DNA of 39,734 bases from an uncultured Clostridia bacterium (GCA_947589835.1 CANQCT010000010.1:1-39734), one strand, 5' to 3'; shown: positions 17,544 through 26,381, counted from the stretch's first letter. The notes: generated by a model from the sequence alone, not told the origin. Numbers and translations are program-made.

Positions 17544-18755
17544 TTATTTTTCTAGCTTATGAAAAACTTTCTTGCCTTTCTTTAAAATAGCATATCCATC
17601 TTTAAAATCTGCATCAGATAACATATAATTTACATCTGTTACTTTCTCATCATTTAAAGTAATACCACCTTGCGTAATTAAAGTTCTAGCTTGACCTTTA
17701 GATGGTGCAAAACCAATAGTAATCATAGCATCCAAAATAGAAGTATTTACATTTTCTATTTTAGTAGTAGGCATATTTTCTAAACTACCATTTCCACCAA
17801 ATAGGGCATTAGCAGCTTCTTCTGCTTTAAGGGCTTCTTCTTCACCATGAATCAATTTTGTAATTTCAAAAGCAGCTCTTCTTTTAGCTTCATTTATTCT
17901 TTCATCTTTATAAGCACAAAGTTCATTAATTTCTTCCATAGGTAAAAATGTAATCAAAGATAAAACTGTTTTAACATCTTCATCTGCAATATTTCTCCAA
18001 TATTGATAAAATTCATAAGGAGAAGTTTTATTAGGGTCAAGCCATAAAGCACCTTTTTCAGTTTTACCCATTTTTTTGCCTTCTTTTGTTGTTAAAAGCT
18101 TAAAAGTTAGTCCAAAAGAATCAGAATGCCCAACTCTACGAATTAAATCAACACCGCCTAAAATATTAGACCATTGGTCATTTCCACCTAATTGTAACTT
18201 ACAACCATATTCTTCATATAACTTTAAAAAGTCATAAGATTGCATTAACATATAACCAAGTTCAAAAAATGTTAGCCCACGTTCCATTCTTTGCTTGTAG
18301 CATTCAGCAGTAAGCATTTTATTTACAGAAAATAAAGAACCAATATCACGCATAAATTCTATAAAATTTAAGTTTAAAAGCCAATCTGCATTATTAACTA
18401 TAATAGCAGCATTTTCACCTTCAAAACTTAAAAATTTTGACATTTGCTTTTTAAAACATTCTACATTGTGATCAATTTCTTCACGAGACATCATTCTTCT
18501 CATATCTGTTTTACCAGAAGGGTCACCAATAGTAGCTGTTCCACCACCAATTAACATTATAGGCTTATGACCTGCTTTTTGCATGTGAGAAGCTACCATT
18601 AAAGAAATAAAATGACCAATATGTAAGCTATCAGCAGTAGGGTCAAAACCAATATAAAAAGGAACTTTTTCTTTTCCTAATAAATCTCTTAATTCTTCAT
18701 GAGTTACTTGTTCAATGTAACCTCTGCTTACTAAAGTATCAAATACATTTGACAT
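17544..18755 (-). CDS. tyrS: Tyrosyl-tRNA synthetase
   Basis: A 403-residue class I aminoacyl-tRNA synthetase charging tRNA-Tyr. The catalytic HIGH sequence is at residues 45-48 and the KMSKS counterpart is KMGKT near 228. [31 protein letters not shown] is the tyrosine-binding region, and the C-terminus ([18 protein letters not shown]) is the S4 RNA-binding domain. I start at ATG 18755, with GGAGG just upstream; the earlier in-frame ATG at 18767 overlaps that site. The 5' leader is only about 70 bases and shows no T-box specifier or antiterminator, although such genes in Firmicutes often have one. Confidence 0.95.
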   Translation of the reverse strand: MSNVFDTLVSRGYIEQVTHEELRDLLGKEKVPFYIGFDPTADSLHIGHFISLMVASHMQKAGHKPIMLIGGGTATIGDPSGKTDMRRMMSREEIDHNVECFKKQMSKFLSFEGENAAIIVNNADWLLNLNFIEFMRDIGSLFSVNKMLTAECYKQRMERGLTFFELGYMLMQSYDFLKLYEEYGCKLQLGGNDQWSNILGGVDLIRRVGHSDSFGLTFKLLTTKEGKKMGKTEKGALWLDPNKTSPYEFYQYWRNIADEDVKTVLSLITFLPMEEINELCAYKDERINEAKRRAAFEITKLIHGEEEALKAEEAANALFGGNGSLENMPTTKIENVNTSILDAMITIGFAPSKGQARTLITQGGITLNDEKVTDVNYMLSDADFKDGYAILKKGKKVFHKLEK

Positions 18756-18830
18756 ATATACCTCCATTCTGTCGCTTCGCTTTAGTACAAAGAGACATTA
18801 AAAATAAAAACATTTTTTAAAATTAGTACT

Positions 18831-18858
18831 ATTTTACCATAAAATATTAAAAAAACAA
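18831..18858 (-). promoter_or_regulatory. Promoter of tyrS
   Basis: Read on the minus strand: TTGTTT (18858-18853), 16 bp, TAAAAT (18836-18831). The -10 box runs into AATAGTACTA..., similar to the palindromic end of the dispersed repeat found at 22031-26326, though nothing more of that repeat is present. Confidence 0.5.
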
Positions 18859-18871
18859 GATAAATTTAAAA

Positions 18872-20395
18872 TTAATAAATAATATGAGTATCTCCAATTA
18901 TATAATCATTAAAATTATCAAGGTCAATATTAATACTACTTAAATATTCATCTGCAATAATAAACGCCTCATTTTCCTTTTTGTTATTTAATCTGTCAAT
19001 AAAAGTAGCTAGGCTATAAACAAGCTCAGAAGAGGTGTTATCTAAATAATCTTGGAACTTAATATAAGTGCTAAATTTATTAGAACCACACAAACATACA
19101 TTATTTTTTTGCAAGGTTTGAGTAGAATAATGCAATGCATCTGTATAGCCAGCAGAAAAACACCAAGAGTTACCAATAACAGAAGTGTAAGAAGTATAAA
19201 GGTATGTAGTAAAGCAAATAAATAGCAAAACATAAATTACACTAATAATATATTTAAAAAACTTGATTTTACTGCAAACAAAATAAATCCCATAAAAACT
19301 AAAAAATAGTGTAGGTATCCAAATAGTGTTTAGCCTGTTAATATTAGCTTCTTTAATAATAATTCCAGGTAATATACTTAAAATTAACCATACTGCAAAA
19401 AAGAAGGTTCCAGTGTTTCGCTTTTCTTTATTCATTATTAAATAAATAATTCCTATAAAGAAAAATATAATAGATATATGATATATAGTGCCAAAAGTTT
19501 TAGTTCCATTCCATTCTAATGTATCATATTGAGTAAAAAATGTTGAAAGTAAATCTTTTGCATTATTAATAGTATTATTTACTATATTATCAGAAAAGAA
19601 TATCATATCATCTGTGCGTGCATTATTTTTAAAATATTGAATTGTTATAGGACCAATATGAATATTAGTTTCAATTTTAAAAGCATTCATTACATACATT
19701 GTAAAAATAGGAAAGCTAAATAAAAAGTATATAATAATGCAAAATATAACCTGCTTTACAGTAACTAATTTTTTTACAATTAAATAAATAGCACAAATTA
19801 AAAGAAATAGTGGTACTACAATAACCGCAACTCCATAAGTATACATAGTTAGCGCAAAGAAAACCATAGAAAGGTATAAAAGCCACTTTTTATCTGTTAC
19901 TCCACGATATAATAAATAAATGGAAATAAGCATAAAATGTGGAAACATATTACAGTCAATAGACCAAATAGATTGAAGCAAATGCCAAGGGCAAATACTA
20001 ATAAAAGCCATTGCACATAATGCTATTTTTTTATTATTAAATATACGTTTAGTAAAATCATAAAAAACAATAATTGAAATTATACTAACAATAAGCATAG
20101 GAAGTCTTATACTTATAAAAGAAAGTCCAAATATTTTTATAAAAAAAGCCATTAAGTACAAAAGCATTACACTTTGACCTGCAACTCCCCAAGCTTCTAA
20201 ATAAACTGGAAAACTTGTGCCATACATATCTACACCACTATCTGCTATTGTTTTAGCATTAATAGCTGTCATTGCTTCATCAATATTTACTTGTGAAATT
20301 GCATAAGGCCATTGAAAAATTCTAACTCCAATGGCAATAGCTAAAATTAATATAAATAAAATTTTGCAAATTACATTTTCATCTAATTTCTTCAT
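18872..20395 (-). CDS. GT-C (PMT/GT39-like) membrane glycosyltransferase
   Basis: A 507-residue protein with about eleven membrane helices. The first extracytoplasmic loop carries the acidic pair of GT-C enzymes (QVNIDEAMTAINAKTIADSG), followed by the helix-rich core and a short hydrophilic C-terminus. Members use polyprenyl-phosphate sugars to modify proteins, lipids or wall polymers; the acceptor is unknown. The start is ATG 20395 with AAAGGA eight bases upstream; a GTG at 20401 is an alternative. It overlaps the end of the preceding minus-strand gene by 17 bases, so the pair is one operon, expressed from the promoter at 21954-21981. Confidence 0.75.
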   Translation of the reverse strand: MKKLDENVICKILFILILAIAIGVRIFQWPYAISQVNIDEAMTAINAKTIADSGVDMYGTSFPVYLEAWGVAGQSVMLLYLMAFFIKIFGLSFISIRLPMLIVSIISIIVFYDFTKRIFNNKKIALCAMAFISICPWHLLQSIWSIDCNMFPHFMLISIYLLYRGVTDKKWLLYLSMVFFALTMYTYGVAVIVVPLFLLICAIYLIVKKLVTVKQVIFCIIIYFLFSFPIFTMYVMNAFKIETNIHIGPITIQYFKNNARTDDMIFFSDNIVNNTINNAKDLLSTFFTQYDTLEWNGTKTFGTIYHISIIFFFIGIIYLIMNKEKRNTGTFFFAVWLILSILPGIIIKEANINRLNTIWIPTLFFSFYGIYFVCSKIKFFKYIISVIYVLLFICFTTYLYTSYTSVIGNSWCFSAGYTDALHYSTQTLQKNNVCLCGSNKFSTYIKFQDYLDNTSSELVYSLATFIDRLNNKKENEAFIIADEYLSSINIDLDNFNDYIIGDTHIIY

Positions 20396-21903
20396 TTTCA
20401 CTTTCCTTTCTTCTATGCTTTATAGATGTTATTAATATAGAAGAAACAGGTATCAGCACAACTATATAAGGAATTATATACCTAGATTTTGCTTCCCATA
20501 ATACGTGAAATGCAAATCCACCTATAAATATAGTAATTAAAAATATTAGTTCAAGAGATAGATTTTTTCTATTTTGTATTAAAACTATTAAGCTACACAC
20601 ACAAGTTATTATTAAAAGAACTTTTTGGTAAAAAGTAAGTGGTGCTATAAAATTTTCAAATTGATTACCGATCAGCAGTAGCATTGTTTCTTATAGCAGA
20701 ATATGTATTTTCAGTCCACATTGAAGCAAGCTTTGAAGTATAAAAATAAAAAGTATAGTCAATGTTTTGTGAAAAATAAAGCAATCTATCTTTTACCCTT
20801 TGCACATATTCATCTTTAATATCAGGATTTTGCAAAGCAGGTTCACTAATATTTGAATCATACCAGCCATTAGCTCTGTAACTATCATCTTCCATACCCA
20901 TAAGAATATAACTTATAATAGGATAAGAACTATTTTTATCTAAGTTATATTTATTTAAGTAATAATTTTGAACTAATGTAGATGGAAATATTGAAATAAC
21001 TATATAAGCAATAATTAAACCTACATTTAATAAGTTTTCTTTCCATGGCTTTTTGGTAAAATCTTTAAATAAATTTAACAATAAATATATTACAGTTGCA
21101 ATTACAAATATTAAACTATTCATTCTCATCATATAAGCTATCATTGTAGATAAGCTTGCAAATATAATATACCTAATTTTTTTAGTTTCAGTGTATTTCA
21201 TTGTAAAATAAACTGCAAGCAAACATAAAGCCAAACTTGGAATATCTCCATATATAAATGTTGAAAACATTGGCAAAGTAATAAAAGTTAATAACAATAT
21301 AAACATTAAAACTTTATTAGTTTTATACTTTTTAGAAAGCTGTATATTTATTTTATATAATGAAAATACGATTAAAATAGTAGAAAAAACATTGAGTATT
21401 CTTAGCAAACTTACTTCACTAGAATGTATTATTTTTAAAAAAATGTTATAAATAAACGAAAGTGTAATTTGATGATGATATCTTTGCATATAATCACCTA
21501 AAGAAATTCCAGGAGAGTAAGTAGGATTATTAAGGGCTTCATAATCATTATTATACATTATTTGTGTTACATCACAAGTAGTTCCACAATCTCCATATAT
21601 TCCAGGTCTTACAAAAATAGGCCATAACATAAGAAATATGGCATAAATTGCTACTGCTATAATAGGTAAGCATTTTTTTATTTTAGGATGTTTACAGTTT
21701 TCAGTGTTATATAAATGATCATTTATAAATTTAGCTATGAAAAATATAAATATTCCTAAAGCTATAACACCTATGACATATAAAATAGAGTTAGCATTAA
21801 TTGTAACTGCTTCATTAGCATCTAAATTTGCTGTAAATGAAAAGTTTAAAATAATAATTATACTTAAAAATAATATTCCAAAAATATATATGATTTTTTT
21901 CAA
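20379..21903 (-). pseudogene. GT-C-like membrane protein, frameshifted near its C-terminus
   Basis: The first 412 residues (21903-20665) show an N-terminal helix, GIYGDCGTTCDVTQIMY, NPTYSPGISLGDYMQRYHHQ and about nine membrane segments. The frame then stops after NNATADR. The next frame (to 20379) supplies FENFIAPLTFYQKVLLI and two or three more helices including GGFAFHVLWEAKSRYIIPY, the usual C-terminal end of such proteins. One surplus base at the CC of 20668-20669 explains the break; without it the protein reads ATADRNQFENFIAPL and is about 507 residues. The organisation resembles PMT-like glycosyltransferases or mannosyltransferases. The start ATG 21903 is preceded by AAAGGATGG at moderate spacing. 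Error against true mutation is unresolved. Confidence 0.65.
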
Positions 21904-21953
21904 CTTAAATCCATCCTTTTCTATAATTATTTACAAAAAATAAGGTCAAAATT

Positions 21954-21981
21954 ATTATACCATAAATACTTTGTAAAGCAA
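21954..21981 (-). promoter_or_regulatory. Promoter for the minus-strand GT-C gene pair
   Basis: On the minus strand TTGCTT (21981-21976), 16 bp, TATAAT (21959-21954), with GG immediately before the -10. It sits at the left end of the 469-base intergenic region 21904-22372, which otherwise holds two copies of a dispersed repeat and the divergent promoter at 22318. Confidence 0.55.
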
Positions 21982-22030
21982 TACATTCTTGAAATTTTAA
22001 AAGCTACTGGTTACTATGTGATTTTATTAA

Positions 22031-22144
22031 GGCTTAAATAGTACTAGTTTTCTTGTTTTTCAAATGCCCGTTGCAGTTAGCAGTTCATAGAAGAAGGTCA
22101 GAACGGGACCTTTCAAAACTGCGAAAAATAGTACTATTTAAGCC
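22031..22144 (+). repeat. Dispersed palindromic element, copy 1
   Basis: A 114-bp element bounded by a perfect 16-bp inverted repeat, GGCTTAAATAGTACTA (22031-22046) and its complement (22129-22144). Between them lies a core, GTTTTCTTGTTTTTCAAA then GCCCGTTGCAG, a variable stretch, and GGTCAGAACGGGACC then TTTCAAAACTGCGAAAAA. The same core occurs at 22158 and 25554 in the same orientation, always between genes. CCCGTT can pair with AACGGG and AAGGTC with GACCTT. It has no open frame of note. Mobile miniature element, processed RNA and transcriptional signal are all possible. Confidence 0.85.
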
Positions 22145-22157
22145 ATTGGTTATAAAG

Positions 22158-22258
22158 CCAGTTTTCTTGTTTTTCAAATTGCCCGTTGCAGAAGTAGGTT
22201 CAGTGAAGAAGGTCAGAACGGGACCTTTCAAAACTGCGAAAAATAGTACTATTTAAGC
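22158..22258 (+). repeat. Dispersed palindromic element, copy 2 (left arm missing)
   Basis: The core from CAGTTTTCTTG to CAAAACTGCGAAAAATA is nearly identical to copy 1, and it ends with the right arm TAGTACTATTTAAGC (22244-22258). The left arm is absent; the 13 bases after copy 1 (ATTGGTTATAAAG) do not resemble it. Copies 1 and 2 are thus a head-to-tail pair, apparently by duplication of core plus right arm. Confidence 0.8.
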
Positions 22259-22317
22259 AATTATATATAAATCTATTAATAAAAAATTTAAGTATTAACA
22301 AAAAATTAAAGTAAGTA

Positions 22318-22346
22318 TTGAGAAACGAAATTTGGTATGATAAAAT
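22318..22346 (+). promoter_or_regulatory. Promoter of the plus-strand GT-C gene
   Basis: TTGAGA (22318-22323), 17 bp, TAAAAT (22341-22346), close to consensus, with the start codon 27 bases beyond. It lies 60 bases after the end of repeat copy 2. Confidence 0.65.
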
Positions 22347-22372
22347 ATTAGCCAGAAAGGAAAGAGAGCAAA

Positions 22373-23869
22373 ATGAAAAAAATAAAGTTAAAATATATAC
22401 ACATAATTGTAATAATAGTAGGAATTGTATTTCTTAGCTTATCAGCATTTCATAGCAATATTTGGTTTGATGAAAGCTATTCAGTAGCAATTGCAAAACA
22501 CAATTTAGCAGATATATGGAAAATTACAGGAAATGATGTGCACCCAGCATTATATTATTGGATGTTACATATAGTGTTTATTATTTTTGGAAATAATGTT
22601 TTAGCCTTTAGGTTATTTTCGGTACTTGCAGTTGTTATACTTGGAATACTTGGCTATACTCATATACAAAAAGATTTTGGAGAAAAAGAAGGAATATTAT
22701 TCTCATTTTTAACATATTTTTTACCAATATGTTCTACATATAGTGGAGCAATTAGAATGTACTCTTGGGCTTGCTTATTTACTTGCCTTTTATGTATTTA
22801 TGCATATCGCTTTTATAAAGGCTTAAACACAAACAAATGGCAAAAGAACCTTATAATTTTTGAAATTTTTAGTATAGCATGTTGCTATATACATTATTAC
22901 GCAACAGTTACAGCCTGCATAGTTAATTTTATATTATTAATATATTTAATAAAAAATAGAAAACAATACAAAAAAGCATTTTATAGTTTTCTAATTTTAG
23001 CCATTGTACAAGTAGCATTATACATTCCATGGGTATTATATTTGTATAAACAACTAAAACATGTTGGAACAGGCTTCTGGATAACTTTAGGAATTAATAC
23101 ATTAGTAGAAGTTCCAAGTTTTCAATTTAGAAGAGAGTTAGATACCGTATTTACCTTTGATGCACCAACAATTATAGCATTAGTAGCTTCAATTTTAATG
23201 TATATATACATAGCATACCGCATTTATAAAGCTAAAAAAGAAAAAGAGAATATTAAGCCAGGAGTATGGGCAATAATAGTATACCTAGCTGTTATAGGAG
23301 CATATTTATTAGTTTCGTATATTTTTTCACCTGTGTTATATTCACGTTATTTATTTGCAATTACAGGAATATACATTTTTGCAATGGCATTTTTTATGGC
23401 AAAAGAAAAGAAAACTTGGGTAACAGTAATAATATGTGCTTTAATTTTAATACTATCTACTTGGAGCAATGTTAAAAACATATTAATTAATTACAATGAA
23501 ACAAATATGAAACAAATAGAATACTTAAAAGAAAATGTTAAAAAAGATGATATAATTATATATTCTAACATTGGAAATGGTGGAGTAATAGCAGCTTTCT
23601 TCCCAGAAAACAAGCAGTATTTTATAAATTTAGGACTCTGGGATATAATAGAAGCATACAAAGCTTATGCACCAGGAATGGAAACAGTATCTAGTTATGA
23701 AGAAGCTATAAATGGTTATACTGGTAGAATTTGGCTTATAGATTCAGAATATCCAGATTTATATAATAATTTTCCAAAGGAAGGAATAAGCTTAATTAAA
23801 GGGCCAATAAAATTCGAAACAGAATATCAGGGTTATATATATAATTTTTTCTTATTAGAAAAGAAGTAA
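22373..23869 (+). CDS. GT-C (PMT/GT39-like) membrane glycosyltransferase
   Basis: A 498-residue protein with about eleven membrane helices. The first outer loop has WFDESYSVAIA (Asp33-Glu34, the GT-C acidic pair) and NDVHPALYYWMLH at 54-66, both typical of the PMT_2/GT39 family that transfers sugars from lipid-linked donors outside the membrane. The C-terminal 120 residues are hydrophilic (KKDDIIIYSN and YTGRIWLID). The acceptor is unknown; wall polymer or surface protein would fit the context. The start is ATG 22373 with GAAAGGAAAG upstream. It is divergent from the other GT-C pair across the repeat-bearing spacer. Confidence 0.8.
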   Translation: MKKIKLKYIHIIVIIVGIVFLSLSAFHSNIWFDESYSVAIAKHNLADIWKITGNDVHPALYYWMLHIVFIIFGNNVLAFRLFSVLAVVILGILGYTHIQKDFGEKEGILFSFLTYFLPICSTYSGAIRMYSWACLFTCLLCIYAYRFYKGLNTNKWQKNLIIFEIFSIACCYIHYYATVTACIVNFILLIYLIKNRKQYKKAFYSFLILAIVQVALYIPWVLYLYKQLKHVGTGFWITLGINTLVEVPSFQFRRELDTVFTFDAPTIIALVASILMYIYIAYRIYKAKKEKENIKPGVWAIIVYLAVIGAYLLVSYIFSPVLYSRYLFAITGIYIFAMAFFMAKEKKTWVTVIICALILILSTWSNVKNILINYNETNMKQIEYLKENVKKDDIIIYSNIGNGGVIAAFFPENKQYFINLGLWDIIEAYKAYAPGMETVSSYEEAINGYTGRIWLIDSEYPDLYNNFPKEGISLIKGPIKFETEYQGYIYNFFLLEKK

Positions 23870-23944
23870 AAAATTTTACGTTTTTTATGCAATAAGAAGA
23901 AAAAAGTAAAAAATTTTACAGCTTTTTATACAAGTAAGAAAAAA
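23866..23944. repeat. Two 40-bp-spaced direct repeats with palindromes
   Basis: AAGTAAAAAATTTTAC occurs at about 23864-23879 and again at 23904-23919, each followed by a T-rich tract (TTTTTTAT and CTTTTTATA) and then CAA(G)TAAGAA. GTAAAA/TTTTAC forms a short palindrome. The first copy overlaps the stop codon of the GT-C gene. These may be duplicated weak terminators. Confidence 0.6.
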
Positions 23945-23959
23945 GAAAGGAATTTTTAA

Positions 23960-25510
23960 ATGCAAATTTTTAGTAGTATAAATCAATCAGAAGATATAAA
24001 AGTATATGCTTTTGTTGGACCATCTGGAACAGGAAAAAGTTATAGAGCACAAATGGTAGCAAATGAAAATGGAATTAGTTATATTATAGATGATGGTTTA
24101 TTAATTAATGAAAATAATGTTATTTGTGGTACATCAGCAAAAAAAGCGCCTACAAAGCTTGAAACAGTAAAAGGTGCAATATTTGTAAATGAAAAAGAAA
24201 GAAATGAAATGAAAAAGGCTATTAGAAAGTACAAACCAAAATCTATTTTAATTTTGGGTACTTCAGATGGAATGATAGAAAAAATAGCAGAAAATTTAGG
24301 ACTTCCAAAGCCATGTAAAACAATATATATTCAAGATGTAGCAACAGAAACAGAAATGGAAACAGCCAAAAGAATTCGCACTACCCAAGGAAAGCATGTT
24401 ATACCAGTACCAACATTTGAAATAAAAAAAGATTTTTCAGGATATATTTTAGACCCTTTACAAATATTTAAGTTAAAAGAAAAGGGGGATGAGCCATATA
24501 TGGCAGAAAAATCAATTATTAGACCAACTTTTAGTTATTTAGGAAAGTTTACTATTTCAGATACGGTATTTAGGCAAATTACAGAATATTTGGCAAAGCG
24601 TTCAGATGCAATATATAAGGTAATGAGAACAAGAGTAGAAAGCAAACCAGAAGGACCAAATATATATATGGAAGTTTCTATTAACTATGGCTACAATATA
24701 CTAGAAGCACTAAGAGAATTCAAACAAAAAATAAAAAAGGAAATCGAAATTTTAACCACTATGACTGTACAAGATATAACAATTGTGGCAAAAGGAATTC
24801 ATATTGAAGGAGATCCTAAAAAGCAAGCTAAAACCTTTATTGTGGCAATAGATGGACCATCTGGAACTGGAAAAGGAACTATAACAAAATTAATAGCAAA
24901 GGAAATGGGCTTATTAAATATAGATACAGGTGCAATGTATCGTTCATTAGCACTTAAATGTTTAAAATCAGGAATAAACACATTAGAAGAAAAAGAAAAA
25001 ATTATAGAAATTGCTAAAAATATTAATATTGAAATAAAACACAATAGGGAAAATCAAGAAATATTTTTAGATGAAGAAAATGTAACCACGGAAATTAGAA
25101 CAAAAGAAGTAACAGCCTTTTCTTCGGCAGTATCTTCTATTCCAGAAGTTAGAGAAATTATGGTGGCTATGCAAAGAAAAATGGCACAAAATAAAAATGT
25201 AATTATGGAAGGAAGAGATATTACAACAGTGGTATTTCCAAATGCAGATGTAAAAATATATTTAGATGCTAGCCTTGAGGAAAGAGCTAGAAGAAGATAT
25301 GAAGAAAACAAAGAAAAAGGAATACAAGAAACATTTGAAGCAACTTTGAAAGCAATGGAAAAAAGAGATTATGATGATACTCATAGAGAAGTAGCACCTT
25401 TGAAAATAGCAGAAGATGCAATAGTAGTAGATACTACAAAACTAACTATTGAGGAAGTAAAAGAAAAGGTAAGAGAAATTATTAATGAAAAATATAATAA
25501 TAAAAAATAG
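23960..25510 (+). CDS. cmk: P-loop ATPase - Asp23 - cytidylate kinase fusion
   Basis: A 516-residue three-part protein. Residues 1-180 have a P-loop GPSGTGKS (20-27) and resemble an ATPase domain seen at the front of some clostridial Asp23-type proteins. Residues 181-285 look like an Asp23/Gls24 (alkaline-shock) domain: FSYLGKFTISDTVFRQITEYL and MTVQDITIVAKGIHIE. Residues about 290-516 are a complete cytidylate kinase: IDGPSGTGKGTITK, LNIDTGAMYRSLA, MEGRDITTVVFPNADVKIYL, RRRYEENKEKG and KRDYDDTHREVAPL. The kinase phosphorylates CMP/dCMP. An internal ATG at 24500 with GGGGG upstream could yield a separate Asp23-kinase form. The next gene is plsC, the usual companion of cmk in clostridia. The fusion itself is unusual. 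Confidence 0.8.
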   Translation: MQIFSSINQSEDIKVYAFVGPSGTGKSYRAQMVANENGISYIIDDGLLINENNVICGTSAKKAPTKLETVKGAIFVNEKERNEMKKAIRKYKPKSILILGTSDGMIEKIAENLGLPKPCKTIYIQDVATETEMETAKRIRTTQGKHVIPVPTFEIKKDFSGYILDPLQIFKLKEKGDEPYMAEKSIIRPTFSYLGKFTISDTVFRQITEYLAKRSDAIYKVMRTRVESKPEGPNIYMEVSINYGYNILEALREFKQKIKKEIEILTTMTVQDITIVAKGIHIEGDPKKQAKTFIVAIDGPSGTGKGTITKLIAKEMGLLNIDTGAMYRSLALKCLKSGINTLEEKEKIIEIAKNINIEIKHNRENQEIFLDEENVTTEIRTKEVTAFSSAVSSIPEVREIMVAMQRKMAQNKNVIMEGRDITTVVFPNADVKIYLDASLEERARRRYEENKEKGIQETFEATLKAMEKRDYDDTHREVAPLKIAEDAIVVDTTKLTIEEVKEKVREIINEKYNNKK

Positions 25511-25537
25511 TGTTACTAATAGTTTTATAACTAACTT

Positions 25538-25651
25538 GCTTAAATAGTACTAGTTTTCTTGTTTTTCAAATTGCCCGTTGCAGAAGCCAGTTCAAAGAAG
25601 TAAAGTCAGAACGGGACCTTTCAAAACTGCGAAAAATAGTACTATTTAAGC
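25538..25651 (+). repeat. Dispersed palindromic element, copy 3
   Basis: GCTTAAATAGTACTA (25538-25552) and its exact complement (25637-25651) bound the same core as copy 1, in the same orientation and with the same 114-bp length. The middle differs (AAGCCAGTTCAAAGAAGTAAAGTC), while CCCGTTGCAG and CAGAACGGGACCTTTCAAAACTGCG are unchanged. It fills most of the spacer between the cmk fusion and plsC. Confidence 0.85.
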
Positions 25652-25695
25652 TTTAATATATATAGTAACAAAATAGTAAAAAAAGGTGAATTAAA

Positions 25696-26283
25696 ATGAT
25701 TAGAAGAATAGTTATAGCTTTGCTACGTGTAATTTTTTTAATATTGTTTAGGGTAGAAAAAGTAGGAGAAAAAAATATACCAAAAGAAGGTGCATACATA
25801 GTATGTGCAAATCATAGGTCAAATTGGGATCCACCAATTTTAGTATCTTCAATTAAAAGGGTTTCATACATAATGGCAAAAGAAGAGTTATTTAAAAATA
25901 ATTTCATTAAGTGGATAGCCAAAAAATGCTGTGTATTTCCTGTAAAAAGAGGAAAAATGGACATAGAATCTATGAAATTTGCTCTAAAAGTTCTAAAAGA
26001 TGAACAAATTTTGGTAATTTTTCCAGAAGGAACCAGAAATGGTATGGAAAAGAACGGAAGAGCTCAAAATGGTACTGCATTTATGGCTTTAAAAACTGGA
26101 GTGCCTGTAATTCCGGTTGGAATTCAAGGAACATTAAAGCCATTTCATAAAGTTAAATTAAATTATGGAAAGCCATTAGATTTTAGCAAATACAAAACAA
26201 ATAAACCGGAAAAAGAGCTTTTAGATAAGGTAAGCAAAGAAATAATGGATAACATAATTATGTTGACAAATGAGAAAATTTAA
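25696..26283 (+). CDS. plsC: 1-acyl-sn-glycerol-3-phosphate acyltransferase PlsC
   Basis: A 195-residue acyltransferase converting lysophosphatidic acid to phosphatidic acid at the membrane. The catalytic NHxxxxD is NHRSNWD (39-45), the substrate-binding motif is FPEGTRN near 110-116, and VPVIPVGIQG follows. An N-terminal hydrophobic segment (VIALLRVIFLILFRV) anchors it. Length and motifs are standard. The ATG has AAAGGTGA 7 bases upstream. Its place after cytidylate kinase is a common clostridial arrangement, here interrupted by repeat copy 3. Confidence 0.92.
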   Translation: MIRRIVIALLRVIFLILFRVEKVGEKNIPKEGAYIVCANHRSNWDPPILVSSIKRVSYIMAKEELFKNNFIKWIAKKCCVFPVKRGKMDIESMKFALKVLKDEQILVIFPEGTRNGMEKNGRAQNGTAFMALKTGVPVIPVGIQGTLKPFHKVKLNYGKPLDFSKYKTNKPEKELLDKVSKEIMDNIIMLTNEKI

Positions 26284-26305
26284 TTTATAATAGTAATGTT
26301 GAGGC

Positions 26306-26326
26306 CGAAAAATAGTACTATTCGAG
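26306..26326 (+). repeat. Fragment of the dispersed palindromic element
   Basis: CGAAAAATAGTACTATTCGAG matches the right end of the full element (GCGAAAAATAGTACTATTTAAGC), with the last bases changed. It still contains the 12-bp palindrome AATAGTACTATT. No core is left. It lies between plsC and typA. Confidence 0.6.
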
Positions 26327-26381
26327 TAATTAACTAAACACTATTAATTATAATACATTTAGAAAAAGGGGAAATAAAAAA

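Noticed and set aside
18756-18871. Possible T-box riboswitch upstream of tyrS
   Set aside because: The spacer is only about 115 bases, the -10 lies inside it, and there is no specifier loop, antiterminator consensus or terminator hairpin.
22053-22256. Reading frame spanning the repeat copies as a protein gene
   Set aside because: It simply translates the repeat core twice (similar peptides from copies 1 and 2), has no ribosome-binding site and lies inside palindromic non-coding DNA.
22031-25651. The repeated elements as a CRISPR array
   Set aside because: The repeats are about 114 bp with inverted ends, two are 13 bp apart and the third is 3.3 kb away; there are no regular short spacers and no cas genes.
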